A DNA stretch of 64,000 nucleotides from Halorubrum sp. SD626R (GTDB lineage Archaea > Halobacteriota > Halobacteria > Halobacteriales > Haloferacaceae), in assembly GCF_001261915.1 (NCBI RefSeq), contig NZ_CVRT01000053.1, positions 1 through 64,000 of the forward strand. Reading direction: 5' to 3'. The notes below the pieces were generated by a model. It saw only the letters and a list, made by a program, of their open reading frames with translations. It did not search any database and was not told where the DNA came from. Every line of letters begins with the position of its first letter. Within the stretch, counting starts at the first letter, position 1. Of this stretch, positions 1 through 8,208 are shown piece by piece. Made by a program: the position numbers and the translations under genes.

Positions 1-150
1 GCCCTCGCGGCTGGGACTTTGGAGATGTTCACCAGAGATTCGGTATCAGTCACGTACAGTCGAGCGGCTGGGGCTTCGGAAGCGTCCTCCACGCCAGTAG
101 CACCAACGACCCACAATCGGACTCGATCGGACGGTCGTTGTATATAAACG
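1..150 (+). repeat. Partial copy of dispersed structured element (two terminal modules)
   Basis: Two degenerate copies of the terminal motif of the intergenic element family lie in tandem. The first is at about 9-33 (ctgggactttggagatgttc), the second at about 64-82 (cggctggggcttcggaag). A TATA-like box follows at 141-148. The hairpin body is not visible and would lie left of the window edge. The spacing of the two modules, about 55 bases, is close to the exact 54-base modules at 43796-43903. No gene is visible here. Confidence 0.65.
141..148 (+). promoter_or_regulatory. TATA box for the TatD-like gene
   Basis: The box tatataaa is centred about 28 bases before the ATG at 173. This is the usual archaeal spacing for a leaderless transcript. 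The box lies at the 3' end of the repeat modules, in the context ttgTATATAAACG, which resembles the boxes at the other element ends. The element may therefore supply this promoter. Confidence 0.7.
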
Positions 151-172
151 CCAGCCGCCACGTCCCTCACGT

Positions 173-1030
173 ATGACCGAGGACCTCGGAACGCCGGTAC
201 TCGACGACCACCTCCATCTCGACCCGCGCCACGGACGCGGCACGGACGCGGTCGAGGACTTCGTCCGGCTCGGGGGCACGCACCTGCTCGTTGTGAACAA
301 ACCCTCGTGGCACCTCGGCGTCGAGCCGGACGAGCCGGCCGACTTCCGGCCGGTCTTCGAGGAGACGCTTGACGCGGTCGCGGCCGCGAACGAGATCCTC
401 CCGGGCCGCGCGTGGCCGGTCCTCGGCGTCCATCCGGGACTGATCAGCCGGCTGGTCGACGAGCGCGGGTTCGCCCCCGAAGCGGCCCGCGACCTGATGT
501 GCGGCGGGGTGGAGGTCGCGAGCGAGTTCGTCGCCGACGGCCGGGCGCTCGCGCTGAAGTCCGGGCGCCCGCACTACGACGTGAGCGACGCGGTCTGGGA
601 CGCGTCGAACGCGGTCACCCGCCGCGCGTTCGAACTCGGCGCCGCGCTCGGCTGCGCGGTCCAGCTCCACACCGAGGCGAGCGAGGACCTCACGGACTTG
701 GCCGATACCGCCGAGGAGGTCGGGCTCGATCCGACGAACGTCGTGAAACACTACGCCGAGGGCCGGCTCGCGGGCCCGACGCCGAGCGTGATGAGCGAGA
801 AGGACCGGCTCGAACGCGCCGCCGAATCGGGCGAGCCGTTCCTGATGGAGACGGACTTCGTCGACGATCCCGAGAAGCCGGGGATGGTGCTGGGCCCGAA
901 GACGGTTCCGCGCCGCGTGCGCTGGCTGCTGGAGGAGGGGTATGAGGAGGCGGTCCGGCGCGCGCACGTCCAGACGCCCGCGGCGGTGTACGGGATCGAC
1001 ACCGAGGCGACGCTGGATCGGGAGGCGTGA
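173..1030 (+). CDS. TatD-family metal-dependent hydrolase
   Basis: The 285-residue protein belongs to the amidohydrolase/TatD superfamily, whose members are metal-dependent hydrolases or DNases. The N-terminal metal motif DDHLHLD is at residues 11-17. Later metal or catalytic positions are visible as QLHTEA (about 163), VKHY (about 190) and METDFVDDP (about 223). The length suits a one-domain TIM barrel. The ATG at 173 is supported by a TATA box about 28 bases upstream. The substrate cannot be read from sequence; archaeal members of this branch are mostly annotated only as TatD-related. It is cytosolic, since no signal peptide is seen. Confidence 0.85.
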   Translation: MTEDLGTPVLDDHLHLDPRHGRGTDAVEDFVRLGGTHLLVVNKPSWHLGVEPDEPADFRPVFEETLDAVAAANEILPGRAWPVLGVHPGLISRLVDERGFAPEAARDLMCGGVEVASEFVADGRALALKSGRPHYDVSDAVWDASNAVTRRAFELGAALGCAVQLHTEASEDLTDLADTAEEVGLDPTNVVKHYAEGRLAGPTPSVMSEKDRLERAAESGEPFLMETDFVDDPEKPGMVLGPKTVPRRVRWLLEEGYEEAVRRAHVQTPAAVYGIDTEATLDREA

Positions 1031-1128
1031 CCCCGAAATCCCGAATCCCGGCGTCGAGCGGGTGAGACGCCCTCTCGCGCGGCGATCGATAGGAAAGGCA
1101 TTTGAGTAGTCCGGGCGACGTACGGGAC

Positions 1129-1710
1129 ATGACCGACGACGACGCCGTCGAAGCGTTCTATACCGACGACCGCTGGCAGAACTGGCTCGACCGGCTACAG
1201 GAGGAGGACCTCGACCCTGAGAACGAGGACTCGGCGCGGCTCCTGTTGAACCTCCAAGACGACGCGGCGATCGCCGTCGTGAAGGTGCTCGCGGCGCTCG
1301 ACGACGAGCGCATCGACGAGGACCGCGCGGTCGAGGAGATCCGCGACGTGCGCGACATCGTCCTCGCCGACGTCGACTTCGACGACGAGGACAAGGTGAT
1401 GCTGATCGACGGCGTCCAGACCTCGCTCGTCCCCGTCTTCTACGCGGCCGAGGAGTACGTCGTCGGCGGCGTCGTCGAGGGCGACGTGACCGAGTTCGTG
1501 CGCGCGGCCGCCGACGCCGAGGCCGAGGACGACCTCGACGCCGCGCTCGGCTACGTCGTGCAGGCCGGCACCCGGGTCATCGACGGCGAGCCGCTCGACA
1601 TCGAGCTCGTCGAGGAGCTGGAGTACGGGCTCGTCTCCGAGTGGGTCAACGGGCTCGACTCCCTGCAGTCGGCGATCGAGGACCCGGAAGTCGTCGAAGA
1701 GGAGGACTGA
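1129..1710 (+). CDS. DUF2150-like haloarchaeal protein
   Basis: This is an acidic soluble protein of 193 residues with no membrane segment or signal. Its N-terminal block (YTDDRWQNWLDRL, followed by an Asp/Glu-rich helical stretch) resembles the archaeal DUF2150 family, whose function is unknown. I chose the ATG at 1129 over the in-frame TTG at 1102 because MTDDDAVEAF is a normal haloarchaeal N-terminus and the TTG extension is not acidic. It lies 98 bases behind the TatD-like gene in the same direction and may be transcribed on its own. Family assignment is from recall of the pattern, so moderate. Confidence 0.6.
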   Translation: MTDDDAVEAFYTDDRWQNWLDRLQEEDLDPENEDSARLLLNLQDDAAIAVVKVLAALDDERIDEDRAVEEIRDVRDIVLADVDFDDEDKVMLIDGVQTSLVPVFYAAEEYVVGGVVEGDVTEFVRAAADAEAEDDLDAALGYVVQAGTRVIDGEPLDIELVEELEYGLVSEWVNGLDSLQSAIEDPEVVEEED

Positions 1711-1783
1711 CGGCGTCGGCGGACCCGCCCCCGCCGGGTCGATCGGGGTGAAGCGTTTTCAGCGCACGCAGCGTCCGATTCGT

Positions 1784-2266
1784 ATGGTCTCCCTCGCGGC
1801 CGGACTGGCGATCGCGTTGCTCGTCGTCTGGACGGCCAGCTCGTTCGTCCCGCTCGTGCCGGGCGGCGTCCTCGCGGCGCTGACCGTCGTCGGCTACGCG
1901 TCCGCCACCGGATTCGCTGAGCCGAGCCTCGCCGTGGTGGTCGCGCTCGTCCTCGTCTCCCTTCTGGCCTCCGCCGCGGACGTCGCGTCGGGAATGGTCT
2001 CCGGGCGGCTCGGCGGTGCCTCGACAGGGACCGTCGTCGTCGGGACGCTGGTAGGGATCGTCCTCCTGATCCCGCTCGGTCCGATCGGGCTCGTCGTCGG
2101 ACTGGGCGGCACCGTCTTCCTCGCCGCCCTGAACGAGCACGACGGCGACACGCGCGAGGCCGCTCGACAGGCGGCCTACGCGGTGGTCGGCGCCCTCGCC
2201 AGCGCGTTCGTCCAGGCCGTCCTGCTCGCCGGGGTCACCGTCGCGTTCGCGCTGGCGGTCCTGTGA
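1784..2266 (+). CDS. DUF456-like integral membrane protein
   Basis: The 160-residue protein has four to five hydrophobic segments covering nearly the whole chain (about residues 1-20, 25-60, 75-105 and 130-158). The opening VPLVPGG motif, then a Gly-rich central helix (GTVVVGTLVGIVLLIPLGP), fits the DUF456 family of small membrane proteins of unknown function. The ATG at 1784 was preferred to the GTG at 1748 because the upstream residues are basic and hydrophilic, unlike the family. It follows the DUF2150-like gene by 73 bases on the same strand. Confidence 0.6.
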   Translation: MVSLAAGLAIALLVVWTASSFVPLVPGGVLAALTVVGYASATGFAEPSLAVVVALVLVSLLASAADVASGMVSGRLGGASTGTVVVGTLVGIVLLIPLGPIGLVVGLGGTVFLAALNEHDGDTREAARQAAYAVVGALASAFVQAVLLAGVTVAFALAVL

Positions 2267-2301
2267 GGCGACCGCTCGCGCCCGCCGCTCGGGCCCGCCC
2301 C

Positions 2302-3117
2302 TCACGCCGCCACGGAGAACAGCAGGAGGTTGTGCGCGGCCGGCCCGAGCCCCATCGCCGCGACGAAGCCGAGCAGGAGGTACCCCTCCGCCGGCTCCTC
2401 ACGGACGTACGCCGCGAACAGCCAGACCACGGCGCTCGCGACCGCGAGCTTCACGAGCAGGAACAGCCACCCCTCGCCGAGCACCGGGACGGGCGGGATC
2501 CAATCGAACCCGAGCAGGATCCGGGAGAGGGGCGTGCGCTCGCCGAAGCCGAGCTGCGCCGTCCCCACCGCGGTGGAGACGCCGTCGAGGGCGTGGCCGA
2601 ACACCGCGAGCGCGCCGACCCCGCCGGTGACCGCGGTCTCCGGGCGCAGCCGGGTCACCCCGACCCAAGCGACGCCGGCGACCGGGAGGGAGAGCGCGAG
2701 CGCGACCGTCGACCAGCGAGCGCCGACCGGGGAGACGCCGGTCGCGAGCGCGGCCGTGACGACCGGGACGAGCAGGAGCGCGCCGGCGACGGCGAGGAGC
2801 GTCGGGACGCGCTCGGCCGACAGCGCCGCGCTCGCGAGCCACGCCGCGCCCGCGAGCGACCCCACCGTGAGGTAGACGGTCGGCGAGCCGGCGAGCGGCG
2901 CGATCGCGGGCGGGAGCGCGTCGACGACGTACAGCACGTGGGCCGCGGAGCCGAGCGCCATCCACGGCCCGAGCGCGAGCACGTGGCGGCCGGTCACCCG
3001 CGGCGATCGGCGTCGGAGCGCGACACCGACCGCGCCGGCAGCGAGGAGGACGGCGACGAGGTACGGGAGCGGGGGCAGCGTCGTGCCCGCGGGGAGGAAC
3101 GGGATCGCGCCGGCCAT
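2302..3117 (-). CDS. DUF63 family membrane protein
   Basis: This 271-residue membrane protein has about eight hydrophobic segments. The conserved DUF63 block HALDGVST is visible near residue 170, and the C-terminal GLGPAAHNLL motif is present. DUF63 proteins occur widely in archaea and have no assigned function. The start is fixed by an ATGA overlap with the stop of the upstream universal stress gene (3117), so the two genes are translationally coupled. An open frame continues upstream but only as an out-of-frame shadow of the stress gene. Confidence 0.75.
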   Translation of the reverse strand: MAGAIPFLPAGTTLPPLPYLVAVLLAAGAVGVALRRRSPRVTGRHVLALGPWMALGSAAHVLYVVDALPPAIAPLAGSPTVYLTVGSLAGAAWLASAALSAERVPTLLAVAGALLLVPVVTAALATGVSPVGARWSTVALALSLPVAGVAWVGVTRLRPETAVTGGVGALAVFGHALDGVSTAVGTAQLGFGERTPLSRILLGFDWIPPVPVLGEGWLFLLVKLAVASAVVWLFAAYVREEPAEGYLLLGFVAAMGLGPAAHNLLLFSVAA

Positions 3118-3566
3118 CAGACGGACAGGACCGGCTGGCTCGCGTAGAGGAGGACGTACTCCGCCGCCTTCCCGAGCACCTCGCCCGGGTCGCCCGTGAC
3201 TGGCTCGCGCGGCACCACGATGAAGTCGGAGTCCAGCTCCTCGGCGGTGTCGAGCACGACGCTGCCGGGGTGGACCGTCTTCACCGTCATCGAGAAGCCG
3301 GCCGCGATGGAGTTGCTGTGGGGTACCCCGGCAGCCTCCGCGCGCCGCGCGACGGAGTCCGTGAACGCCTCCGTGTCGTCGGCAACGTCGCTCTCGTCGA
3401 CCGCGCCGTGGTCGATGGCGCGGACCACGTCCTCGTCTAACACGTACAGGGCGTGGACGCTCGCGCCGTACTCGGCGGCGACCGCGATCGCGTAGTCGAC
3501 CGCCTCGTGGGACTCCTCGCTCCCGTCGACGGGAACGAGCACGAGGTCGATGTCGATGTCGGTCAT
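3117..3566 (-). CDS. Universal stress protein, UspA family
   Basis: This 149-residue single-domain Usp protein starts with the beta strand LVLVPVDGSEES (residues 6-17), typical of UspA. The ATP-binding C-terminal loop of ATP-type Usps (G-2x-G-9x-G-S/T) is not clear: the region reads VVPREPVTGDPGEVLGKAAEYVL, so nucleotide binding is uncertain. The ATG at 3566 gives MTDIDIDLVLVPVDGS and was preferred to the upstream in-frame ATG at 3593. Its stop overlaps the start of the DUF63 gene by ATGA, indicating a two-gene operon. Confidence 0.85.
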   Translation of the reverse strand: MTDIDIDLVLVPVDGSEESHEAVDYAIAVAAEYGASVHALYVLDEDVVRAIDHGAVDESDVADDTEAFTDSVARRAEAAGVPHSNSIAAGFSMTVKTVHPGSVVLDTAEELDSDFIVVPREPVTGDPGEVLGKAAEYVLLYASQPVLSV

Positions 3567-3666
3567 ACGCGAGACCTCGTCGGGGGAGTTCAAAAAGCCC
3601 GCCCCATGCGGTCGACGGGGACGGCCCCGTCGGCGCCGCGGTCACCGGTCGACACGCCGCCCGCGC

Positions 3667-4587
3667 TCAGAAGCCGGAGAGCTCGCGCTGTTCCGCCGTC
3701 CGCCGCTCCTCCGGCGGCACGTTCGTCGCGACGATCTCGTCGACCGCGTCGCGGCCGTCGGCGTCGCTGTTGATCGCGCGGGTCGCGTCCTCGCGCTCCA
3801 CGCGGAACCCCGCGTCGGCGTACGGCTCGTACATCACGCCGCTGTTGCTCACCACGACCCAAACCCCGTCGTCGTCGAGCTCGCCGGCGACGTCGAGCAG
3901 CCGGCGCTGGTCGTCGCGGTCGAACCCCTCGGCGCTGTACTCGTTGAAGCTCGCGGTCGCGCTCATCGGCTCGTACGGCGGGTCGAAGTAGACGAGGTCG
4001 CCGGGTTCCGCGGCGTCGAGGACGTACGCGAAGTCGCCGTTGCGGAGCGTCGCGTCCGCCAGCACGTCGCTCGCCCGACGGATCCGGTCGCGCTGGACCC
4101 AGTCGGGGTTCGCGTACCGCCCGACCGGGACGTTGAAGCCGCCGTCCGCGTTCTCGCGGTAGAGCCCGTTGTAGCAGGTCCGGTTGAGGTACGACAGGAG
4201 CGCGGCCTCCTCGAGGGGGTCGAACTCGCCCTCGTAGGGGCGCCGGTTGAACCGCGCGCGCTGCTGGTAGTAGTAGCTCTCCACGTCGCGGCCGCGGGGC
4301 GTCTCCTCGGCGAACGGGAGCGACGGGTCCGGCTCGGCGTCGGGGTCGTCGAACGCCGTCAGTCGCTCGATCAGCGCCTCCGGCTCGTCGCGCACCCGCT
4401 CGTAGAAGTTGATCAGTCGGGGGTTCGCGTCGTTGACCGTCGCGTCCGCGGGCTCTAAGTCGAAGAAGAGCGCGCCGCCGCCGACGAACGGCTCGTGATA
4501 CCGGCCGTACGACGCCGGGAAGCGGGCGTACAGCTCGTCGAGCAGCTGGCGCTTGCCGCCGGCCCACTTCAGGATCGGCTCGGCCAT
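3667..4587 (-). CDS. Dam-type (D12 class) DNA adenine N6-methyltransferase
   Basis: The enzyme has 306 residues. WAGGKRQLL at the N-terminus and FVGGGALFF form the S-adenosylmethionine pocket of the D12 class, and VYFDPPY (about residue 190) is the catalytic DPPY motif of N6-adenine methylases. Order and length match Dam-like enzymes. No restriction endonuclease or specificity subunit is adjacent, so this is a solitary methylase. The neighbour downstream in the same direction is the UspA gene, 100 bases away. The target site cannot be deduced; GATC is the target of the bacterial homologue only. Start ATG 4587 gives MAEPILKWAGGK, which is the family N-terminus. Confidence 0.88.
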   Translation of the reverse strand: MAEPILKWAGGKRQLLDELYARFPASYGRYHEPFVGGGALFFDLEPADATVNDANPRLINFYERVRDEPEALIERLTAFDDPDAEPDPSLPFAEETPRGRDVESYYYQQRARFNRRPYEGEFDPLEEAALLSYLNRTCYNGLYRENADGGFNVPVGRYANPDWVQRDRIRRASDVLADATLRNGDFAYVLDAAEPGDLVYFDPPYEPMSATASFNEYSAEGFDRDDQRRLLDVAGELDDDGVWVVVSNSGVMYEPYADAGFRVEREDATRAINSDADGRDAVDEIVATNVPPEERRTAEQRELSGF

Positions 4588-4658
4588 GCGATACCGGGAC
4601 TCCCCCGCGGCGGCGTAAAAACGTCTCGGGCTCCGTCGTCGCCCGGCTCCCCGTGGGC

Positions 4659-4961
4659 TCAGTCGTCGCCCGCCTCTCCGTCGATATCGGGGAGGTTCCC
4701 GACGTGGGCGGCGGCCTCGTCGAAGTTCGGGCCCGGCGCGATCGTGCCGGCCTCGCGGTCCCACTCGATGTACCCGGCCTCCTCCAGCGCCGGGAGGTGG
4801 GTCTCGCGGAGTTCTTCGGCGATCTCGTCCGCCCGGCCGCGGACGCGGAGGTCCGCGACCGTCTCGACCGCTCCGTCGGCGAGCCCGGCGACCGTCCGCC
4901 GCGCCTCCGCCGCGTCGAGCGCCGCCGTTCGCTCGGCGGGCGCGTCACGTGTCGTCGACAT
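4659..4961 (-). CDS. Small winged-helix protein (DUF7344-like)
   Basis: This is an acidic protein of 100 residues. The block ADEIAEELRETHLPALEEAG, followed by YIEWDREAGTI, looks like the recognition helix and wing of the haloarchaeal DUF7344-type winged helix-turn-helix, in which a helix ends in HLPxLxxAG. Such proteins are thought to be transcription regulators, often of neighbouring genes, but no target is evident. Its promoter region is bordered by the decayed IS6 transposase, which stops about 50 bases upstream of this start. The insertion may have changed how this gene is expressed. Confidence 0.6.
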   Translation of the reverse strand: MSTTRDAPAERTAALDAAEARRTVAGLADGAVETVADLRVRGRADEIAEELRETHLPALEEAGYIEWDREAGTIAPGPNFDEAAAHVGNLPDIDGEAGDD

Positions 4962-5009
4962 GATCGTTCGTATCTGTTACGAAACGTGCGGCGAAATAAA
5001 AGTACGGGA

Positions 5010-5338
5010 GGAGAGAAACTCATTTGAGTCGGAATCGACGGCGGCGTACAGCCAATAGTGTTCATCGTCAAGCTGAATCACGGTTTCATCGACCGCAACT
5101 TGGTTCGGACTCCGACCAGAGCTCGGCTGCAGATCGGCCTTGTGTACCCAGTTACGAACAGTAGATCGAACCCGATCAACACCGAATACCTCAAGAAGTA
5201 AACAGTATTCAAAAGCGACAATCCGGGCAGATGGAGCTGAATACTGAGCTTCATCAACAGCTTCGGTGTTGCTTCTCGCTCCGCAAACTCTAAGTTAATC
5301 TCGTCTAAACAGCCGCCGAGGCGGTCGTTTTCGGGCAT
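5010..5338 (-). pseudogene. Decayed IS6-family transposase (ISH type), frameshifted and 3'-truncated
   Basis: Reading leftward from an ATG at 5338, the protein begins MPENDRLGGCLDEINLEF, matching the N-terminus of haloarchaeal IS6-family transposases. After the residues NTV (about 5201) the homology moves to another frame and continues as LLEVFGVDRVRSTV, KADLQPSSGRSPNQ, VAVDETVIQLDDEHYWLYAAVD and SNEFL. A single-base deletion at about 5198-5200 explains the shift. VDET carries the first catalytic Asp. Homology stops near 5015, so the rest of the catalytic DDE core is gone. Base composition is clearly lower in GC than its surroundings. The copy cannot be active by itself. Terminal inverted repeats were not identified. 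Confidence 0.85.
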
Positions 5339-5420
5339 AGATCACTTTGAAAACGCACCGCCTCACGTTTCAATCCTTATCTGAACACCGCCCGTTCACC
5401 GGCAATCCAGTGGCAACCGC

Positions 5421-5455
5421 GTACAGCCGAGCGGCTGGGGCTTTAGAGGTGCCCC
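5421..5455 (+). repeat. Truncated terminal motif of the dispersed element
   Basis: The stretch gtacagccgagcggctgggg, followed by ctttagaggt, matches the terminal module of the intergenic element family. It is closest to the second module at 55-82 (gtacagtcgagcggctgggg). No hairpin body precedes it; the IS6 remnant lies immediately to the left. The rest of the gap 5339-5526 holds the upstream end of that remnant and no recognisable gene. Confidence 0.6.
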
Positions 5456-5526
5456 TCGCAGAGCCGTCGATTGTCTCCGTCGAATCGCCGAATTTCGACC
5501 GGTCTCCCGCCTCCTCACGACGCGAG

Positions 5527-6291
5527 TTAGTACACCAGTTCGCCCGAGATGAACTTCCGGGTGCGCTCGTCCGAGGGGTCGTCGAAGATCCGCTCCGTCG
5601 GCCCGACCTCCGTGATCCCGTCGTCGAGCAGCACCGCGACGCGGTCGGCGACGCGCTCGGCCTGATGCATGTCGTGCGTCGCCACGACGACGCCGATGCC
5701 GCGGTCGCGGGCCTTCGCCATCGCGTCCTCGATGACGGCGGTGTTCCGCGGGTCGAGGTCGGAGGTGGGCTCGTCCAGGAGGAGGACGTCGGGGTCGTAC
5801 GCCAGCGCTCGGGCGAACGACACCCGCTGTGCCTCGCCGCCGGAGAGCGACGACGAGCGCTGGGACGCCTTCTCGGAGAGCCCCACCACGTCGAGCGCGT
5901 CGCTGACGGCGTCGGCGGGCTCGTGTACCCCGACCAGCGAGCGGAGCTGGGACCGGACCCGGTCGGTCCAAGGCTGGCGGATCCGCAGCCCGTACTCGAC
6001 GTTGCGCGCGACGGGCGCGTCGAAGAGGCTCGCCTCCTGGAACACCATTCCGACGCGCCGCCGGAGCGCGAGGCGCTCGGACTCCTCGGCGGCCCACGCG
6101 TCGGTGCCGTCGAGCGCGACGGCGCCGTCGTCGGGTTCGAGCGAGAGCGCGAGCGTCCGGAGCAGCGTCGTCTTGCCGACGCCGGAGGGACCGATCACCG
6201 CGACGGTCTCGCCCTCGCCGACCTCGATCGAGAGGTCGCGGAGGACCGTCTCGTCGCCGTACGAGCGGGAGACGCTTCGGAGCCGGAGCAT
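5527..6291 (-). CDS. tupC: Tungstate ABC transporter, ATP-binding protein
   Basis: The 254-residue ATPase has Walker A GPSGVGKTT at about residue 34, the signature LSGGEAQR at about 149, Walker B LLLDEP at about 171, and the switch His in VVATHDMH. It powers oxyanion import with the permease encoded directly upstream. The ATG overlaps the permease stop (ATGA at 6289-6292), so translation is coupled. The specificity call rests on the binding protein of the operon, which has the tungstate-type TTTTS motif. It is the last gene of the three-gene unit. Confidence 0.88.
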   Translation of the reverse strand: MLRLRSVSRSYGDETVLRDLSIEVGEGETVAVIGPSGVGKTTLLRTLALSLEPDDGAVALDGTDAWAAEESERLALRRRVGMVFQEASLFDAPVARNVEYGLRIRQPWTDRVRSQLRSLVGVHEPADAVSDALDVVGLSEKASQRSSSLSGGEAQRVSFARALAYDPDVLLLDEPTSDLDPRNTAVIEDAMAKARDRGIGVVVATHDMHQAERVADRVAVLLDDGITEVGPTERIFDDPSDERTRKFISGELVY

Positions 6292-7037
6292 CAGCGGTGC
6301 ACCCCCTGGTCGCCGAGCCGGATCACGACGGCGTTGACCGCCAGGACGAGCGCGACGAGGACGGCGCCGAGGATCATCGCGGTCCCGTACTGCCCCTGTC
6401 TGGCCTCCAGCTGGATCGCGGTCGTCAGCGTGCGGGTCTTCGAGATCCCGTCCGCGCCCGTGATGTTGCCGCCGACGATGAGCACCGAGCCCACCTCGCT
6501 GATGGCGCGGCCGAAGCCGGCCAGGATCGCGGTCGCGATGCCGTACCGGGCCTCCTTGAGGACGACGAGCGCCACGTCGACGCGCGTGCCGCCGAGCACG
6601 TGGGCGGCGTCGCGGACGCTCTCGTCGACGCCGGTGATCGCCGCGAGGCTGATCGCCGTGATCGGCGGCGTCGCGAGCACGAACTGCGACATGATCATCG
6701 CCTGCTTCGTGAAGATCAGGTCGAGCGCGCCGAGCGGCCCCTGGTTCGAGACGCCGAACAGCACGATGAGGCCGACGACGACGCTCGGGAAGCCCATCCC
6801 GGTGTTGATCACCGACTTCACGAACTGCTTGCCCGGGAAGTCGGTAAAGCCCATCACGACGGCGACCGGAATGCTGAACAGCGTGCTCAGCGCCACCGCC
6901 GTGAGGCTCACGTACAGGGAGACGTAGATGATACTCCAGACGTACCCCTCCCTGAACGGGAGGTCGAGGAGGAGGGGCAGGTCGACCGCGACCCGGGCGA
7001 TTCCGGGAAGCGACTGTGCGACTGGTTCGATCGGCAC
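6291..7037 (-). CDS. tupB: Tungstate ABC transporter, permease
   Basis: The 248-residue inner membrane permease has about six hydrophobic segments. The cytoplasmic coupling loop typical of molybdate, tungstate and sulfate permeases is seen as [18 protein letters not shown] followed by [17 protein letters not shown]. It forms the channel through which the oxyanion from the lipoprotein enters. It starts two bases after the stop of the binding-protein gene and its stop overlaps the ATPase start, giving a tight tupABC operon. Confidence 0.88.
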   Translation of the reverse strand: MPIEPVAQSLPGIARVAVDLPLLLDLPFREGYVWSIIYVSLYVSLTAVALSTLFSIPVAVVMGFTDFPGKQFVKSVINTGMGFPSVVVGLIVLFGVSNQGPLGALDLIFTKQAMIMSQFVLATPPITAISLAAITGVDESVRDAAHVLGGTRVDVALVVLKEARYGIATAILAGFGRAISEVGSVLIVGGNITGADGISKTRTLTTAIQLEARQGQYGTAMILGAVLVALVLAVNAVVIRLGDQGVHR

Positions 7038-7039
7038 GC

Positions 7040-7969
7040 TTACTCGTCGGACGAGTCGCTACTCCAGCCTTCCGGAACGTACTGCTGGAAGTCGGGGTTC
7101 TCCGAGACCGCCCTGGGGAAGAACAGCTGCTCGCCGTTCACCTGGTACTCGGAGATGGACTCCTGGACCCCCGGGCTCGTGATCCAGCCGATGTACGCCA
7201 TCGCGAGGTCGTAGTTCGCGTTGTCGTGGACGCCGGGGTTGACGGCCATGATCCCGTACGGGTTCGCGAGGATCTCGGGGCCGTCCTCGATGGGCCCTTG
7301 CACGAGGATCGTGAGGTCGATCTCCGAGCGCTGCGAGATGAACGTGCCGCGGTCCGAGAGGGTGTACGCGCCCTGCTGGTTCGCGACGTTCAGCGCCTCG
7401 CCCATGCCGGTGCCGGTCTCCTGGTACCAGTCGCCGCCGGGCTCGGTGCCCGCGGCCTCCCAGAGGTTCAGCTCCTTCGTGTGCGTGCCGGAGTTGTCGC
7501 CCCGCGAGACGAACGGCGCCTGGGCGTCGGCGATCGCGGTGAGCGCGTCGGTCGCCGAGGCCATCCCCTGAATTCCGGCGGGGTCGCTCTCGGGTCCGAC
7601 GATCACGAAGTCGTTGAACATGAGGTCGCGGCGGTTGACTCCGTACCCGTTGCGCAGGAACTCGTCTTCGAGCCCGCGGGCGTGGACCATCACCACGTCG
7701 GAGTCGCCGTTCCGGGCCGACTCCAAGGCCGCGCCGGTACCCTGGGCGACCGCGTCGACGGTCACGCCGTACATCTCCTCGAAGTCGCCGTGGATCGCGT
7801 CGAGCAGCCCGGTGTCGTAGGTGCTCGTCGTCGTCGTGAGCGTCAGCGTCTCGCCGGCCACGCCGGCGCCGCCGCCCGACTCCTCCTGACTCCCGCCGGC
7901 GCAGCCGGCGGTACTCGCGACAGCCCCTGCACCGAGCGCGGCGACGAACCGTCTTCGATGTATCAGCAT
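7040..7969 (-). CDS. tupA: Tungstate-binding lipoprotein
   Basis: The 309-residue substrate-binding protein carries a twin-arginine-like signal ([20 protein letters not shown]). The lipobox ends TAGC, so the mature N-terminal Cys would be lipidated outside the cell. The ligand motif [13 protein letters not shown] at about residue 44, and [12 protein letters not shown] further on, are hallmarks of TupA proteins, which bind tungstate much better than molybdate. I chose the ATG at 7969, not the one at 8017, because only the shorter form puts the signal at the N-terminus and because a TATA-like box lies about 27 bases upstream. Confidence 0.9.
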   Translation of the reverse strand: MLIHRRRFVAALGAGAVASTAGCAGGSQEESGGGAGVAGETLTLTTTTSTYDTGLLDAIHGDFEEMYGVTVDAVAQGTGAALESARNGDSDVVMVHARGLEDEFLRNGYGVNRRDLMFNDFVIVGPESDPAGIQGMASATDALTAIADAQAPFVSRGDNSGTHTKELNLWEAAGTEPGGDWYQETGTGMGEALNVANQQGAYTLSDRGTFISQRSEIDLTILVQGPIEDGPEILANPYGIMAVNPGVHDNANYDLAMAYIGWITSPGVQESISEYQVNGEQLFFPRAVSENPDFQQYVPEGWSSDSSDE

Positions 7970-7992
7970 AGATACACCGACGGACCGGCCCC

Positions 7993-7999
7993 AAATATA
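7993..7999 (-). promoter_or_regulatory. TATA box of the tupABC operon
   Basis: On the minus strand the box reads tatattt, about 27 bases before the tupA ATG at 7969, consistent with a leaderless mRNA. The 239-base gap between tupA and the divergent TOBE regulator (7970-8208) must hold both promoters and any operator. I saw no strong long palindrome in it. Confidence 0.65.
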
Positions 8000-8208
8000 G
8001 CTTCTGCCATCGGTCAATCGCGAGCGGTTACCCGCTCCCGGACGAGGAACCCGGAGCGAGCCGTCGGGGTCGAGACGGTGTCCGATCGCGTTTCGAGGCC
8101 GGTCGAGACCGGAGCGCGGAGCGACCGCAAACGGTTACGTCGGCGGCGGCGAGGTCGACGCTCCCGGGGAGGGAAAGCGCCAACACCTCCCGGGACGACG
8201 GCTTCGGT

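Noticed and set aside
2263..3147. Plus-strand 294-codon frame opposite the DUF63 gene
   Set aside because: Arg/Glu/Asp-rich antisense shadow; the minus-strand frame has clear membrane helices and the HALDGVST motif.
5360..5385. attgaaac-like CRISPR repeat end
   Set aside because: Only one copy; the region is the upstream end of the IS6 remnant.
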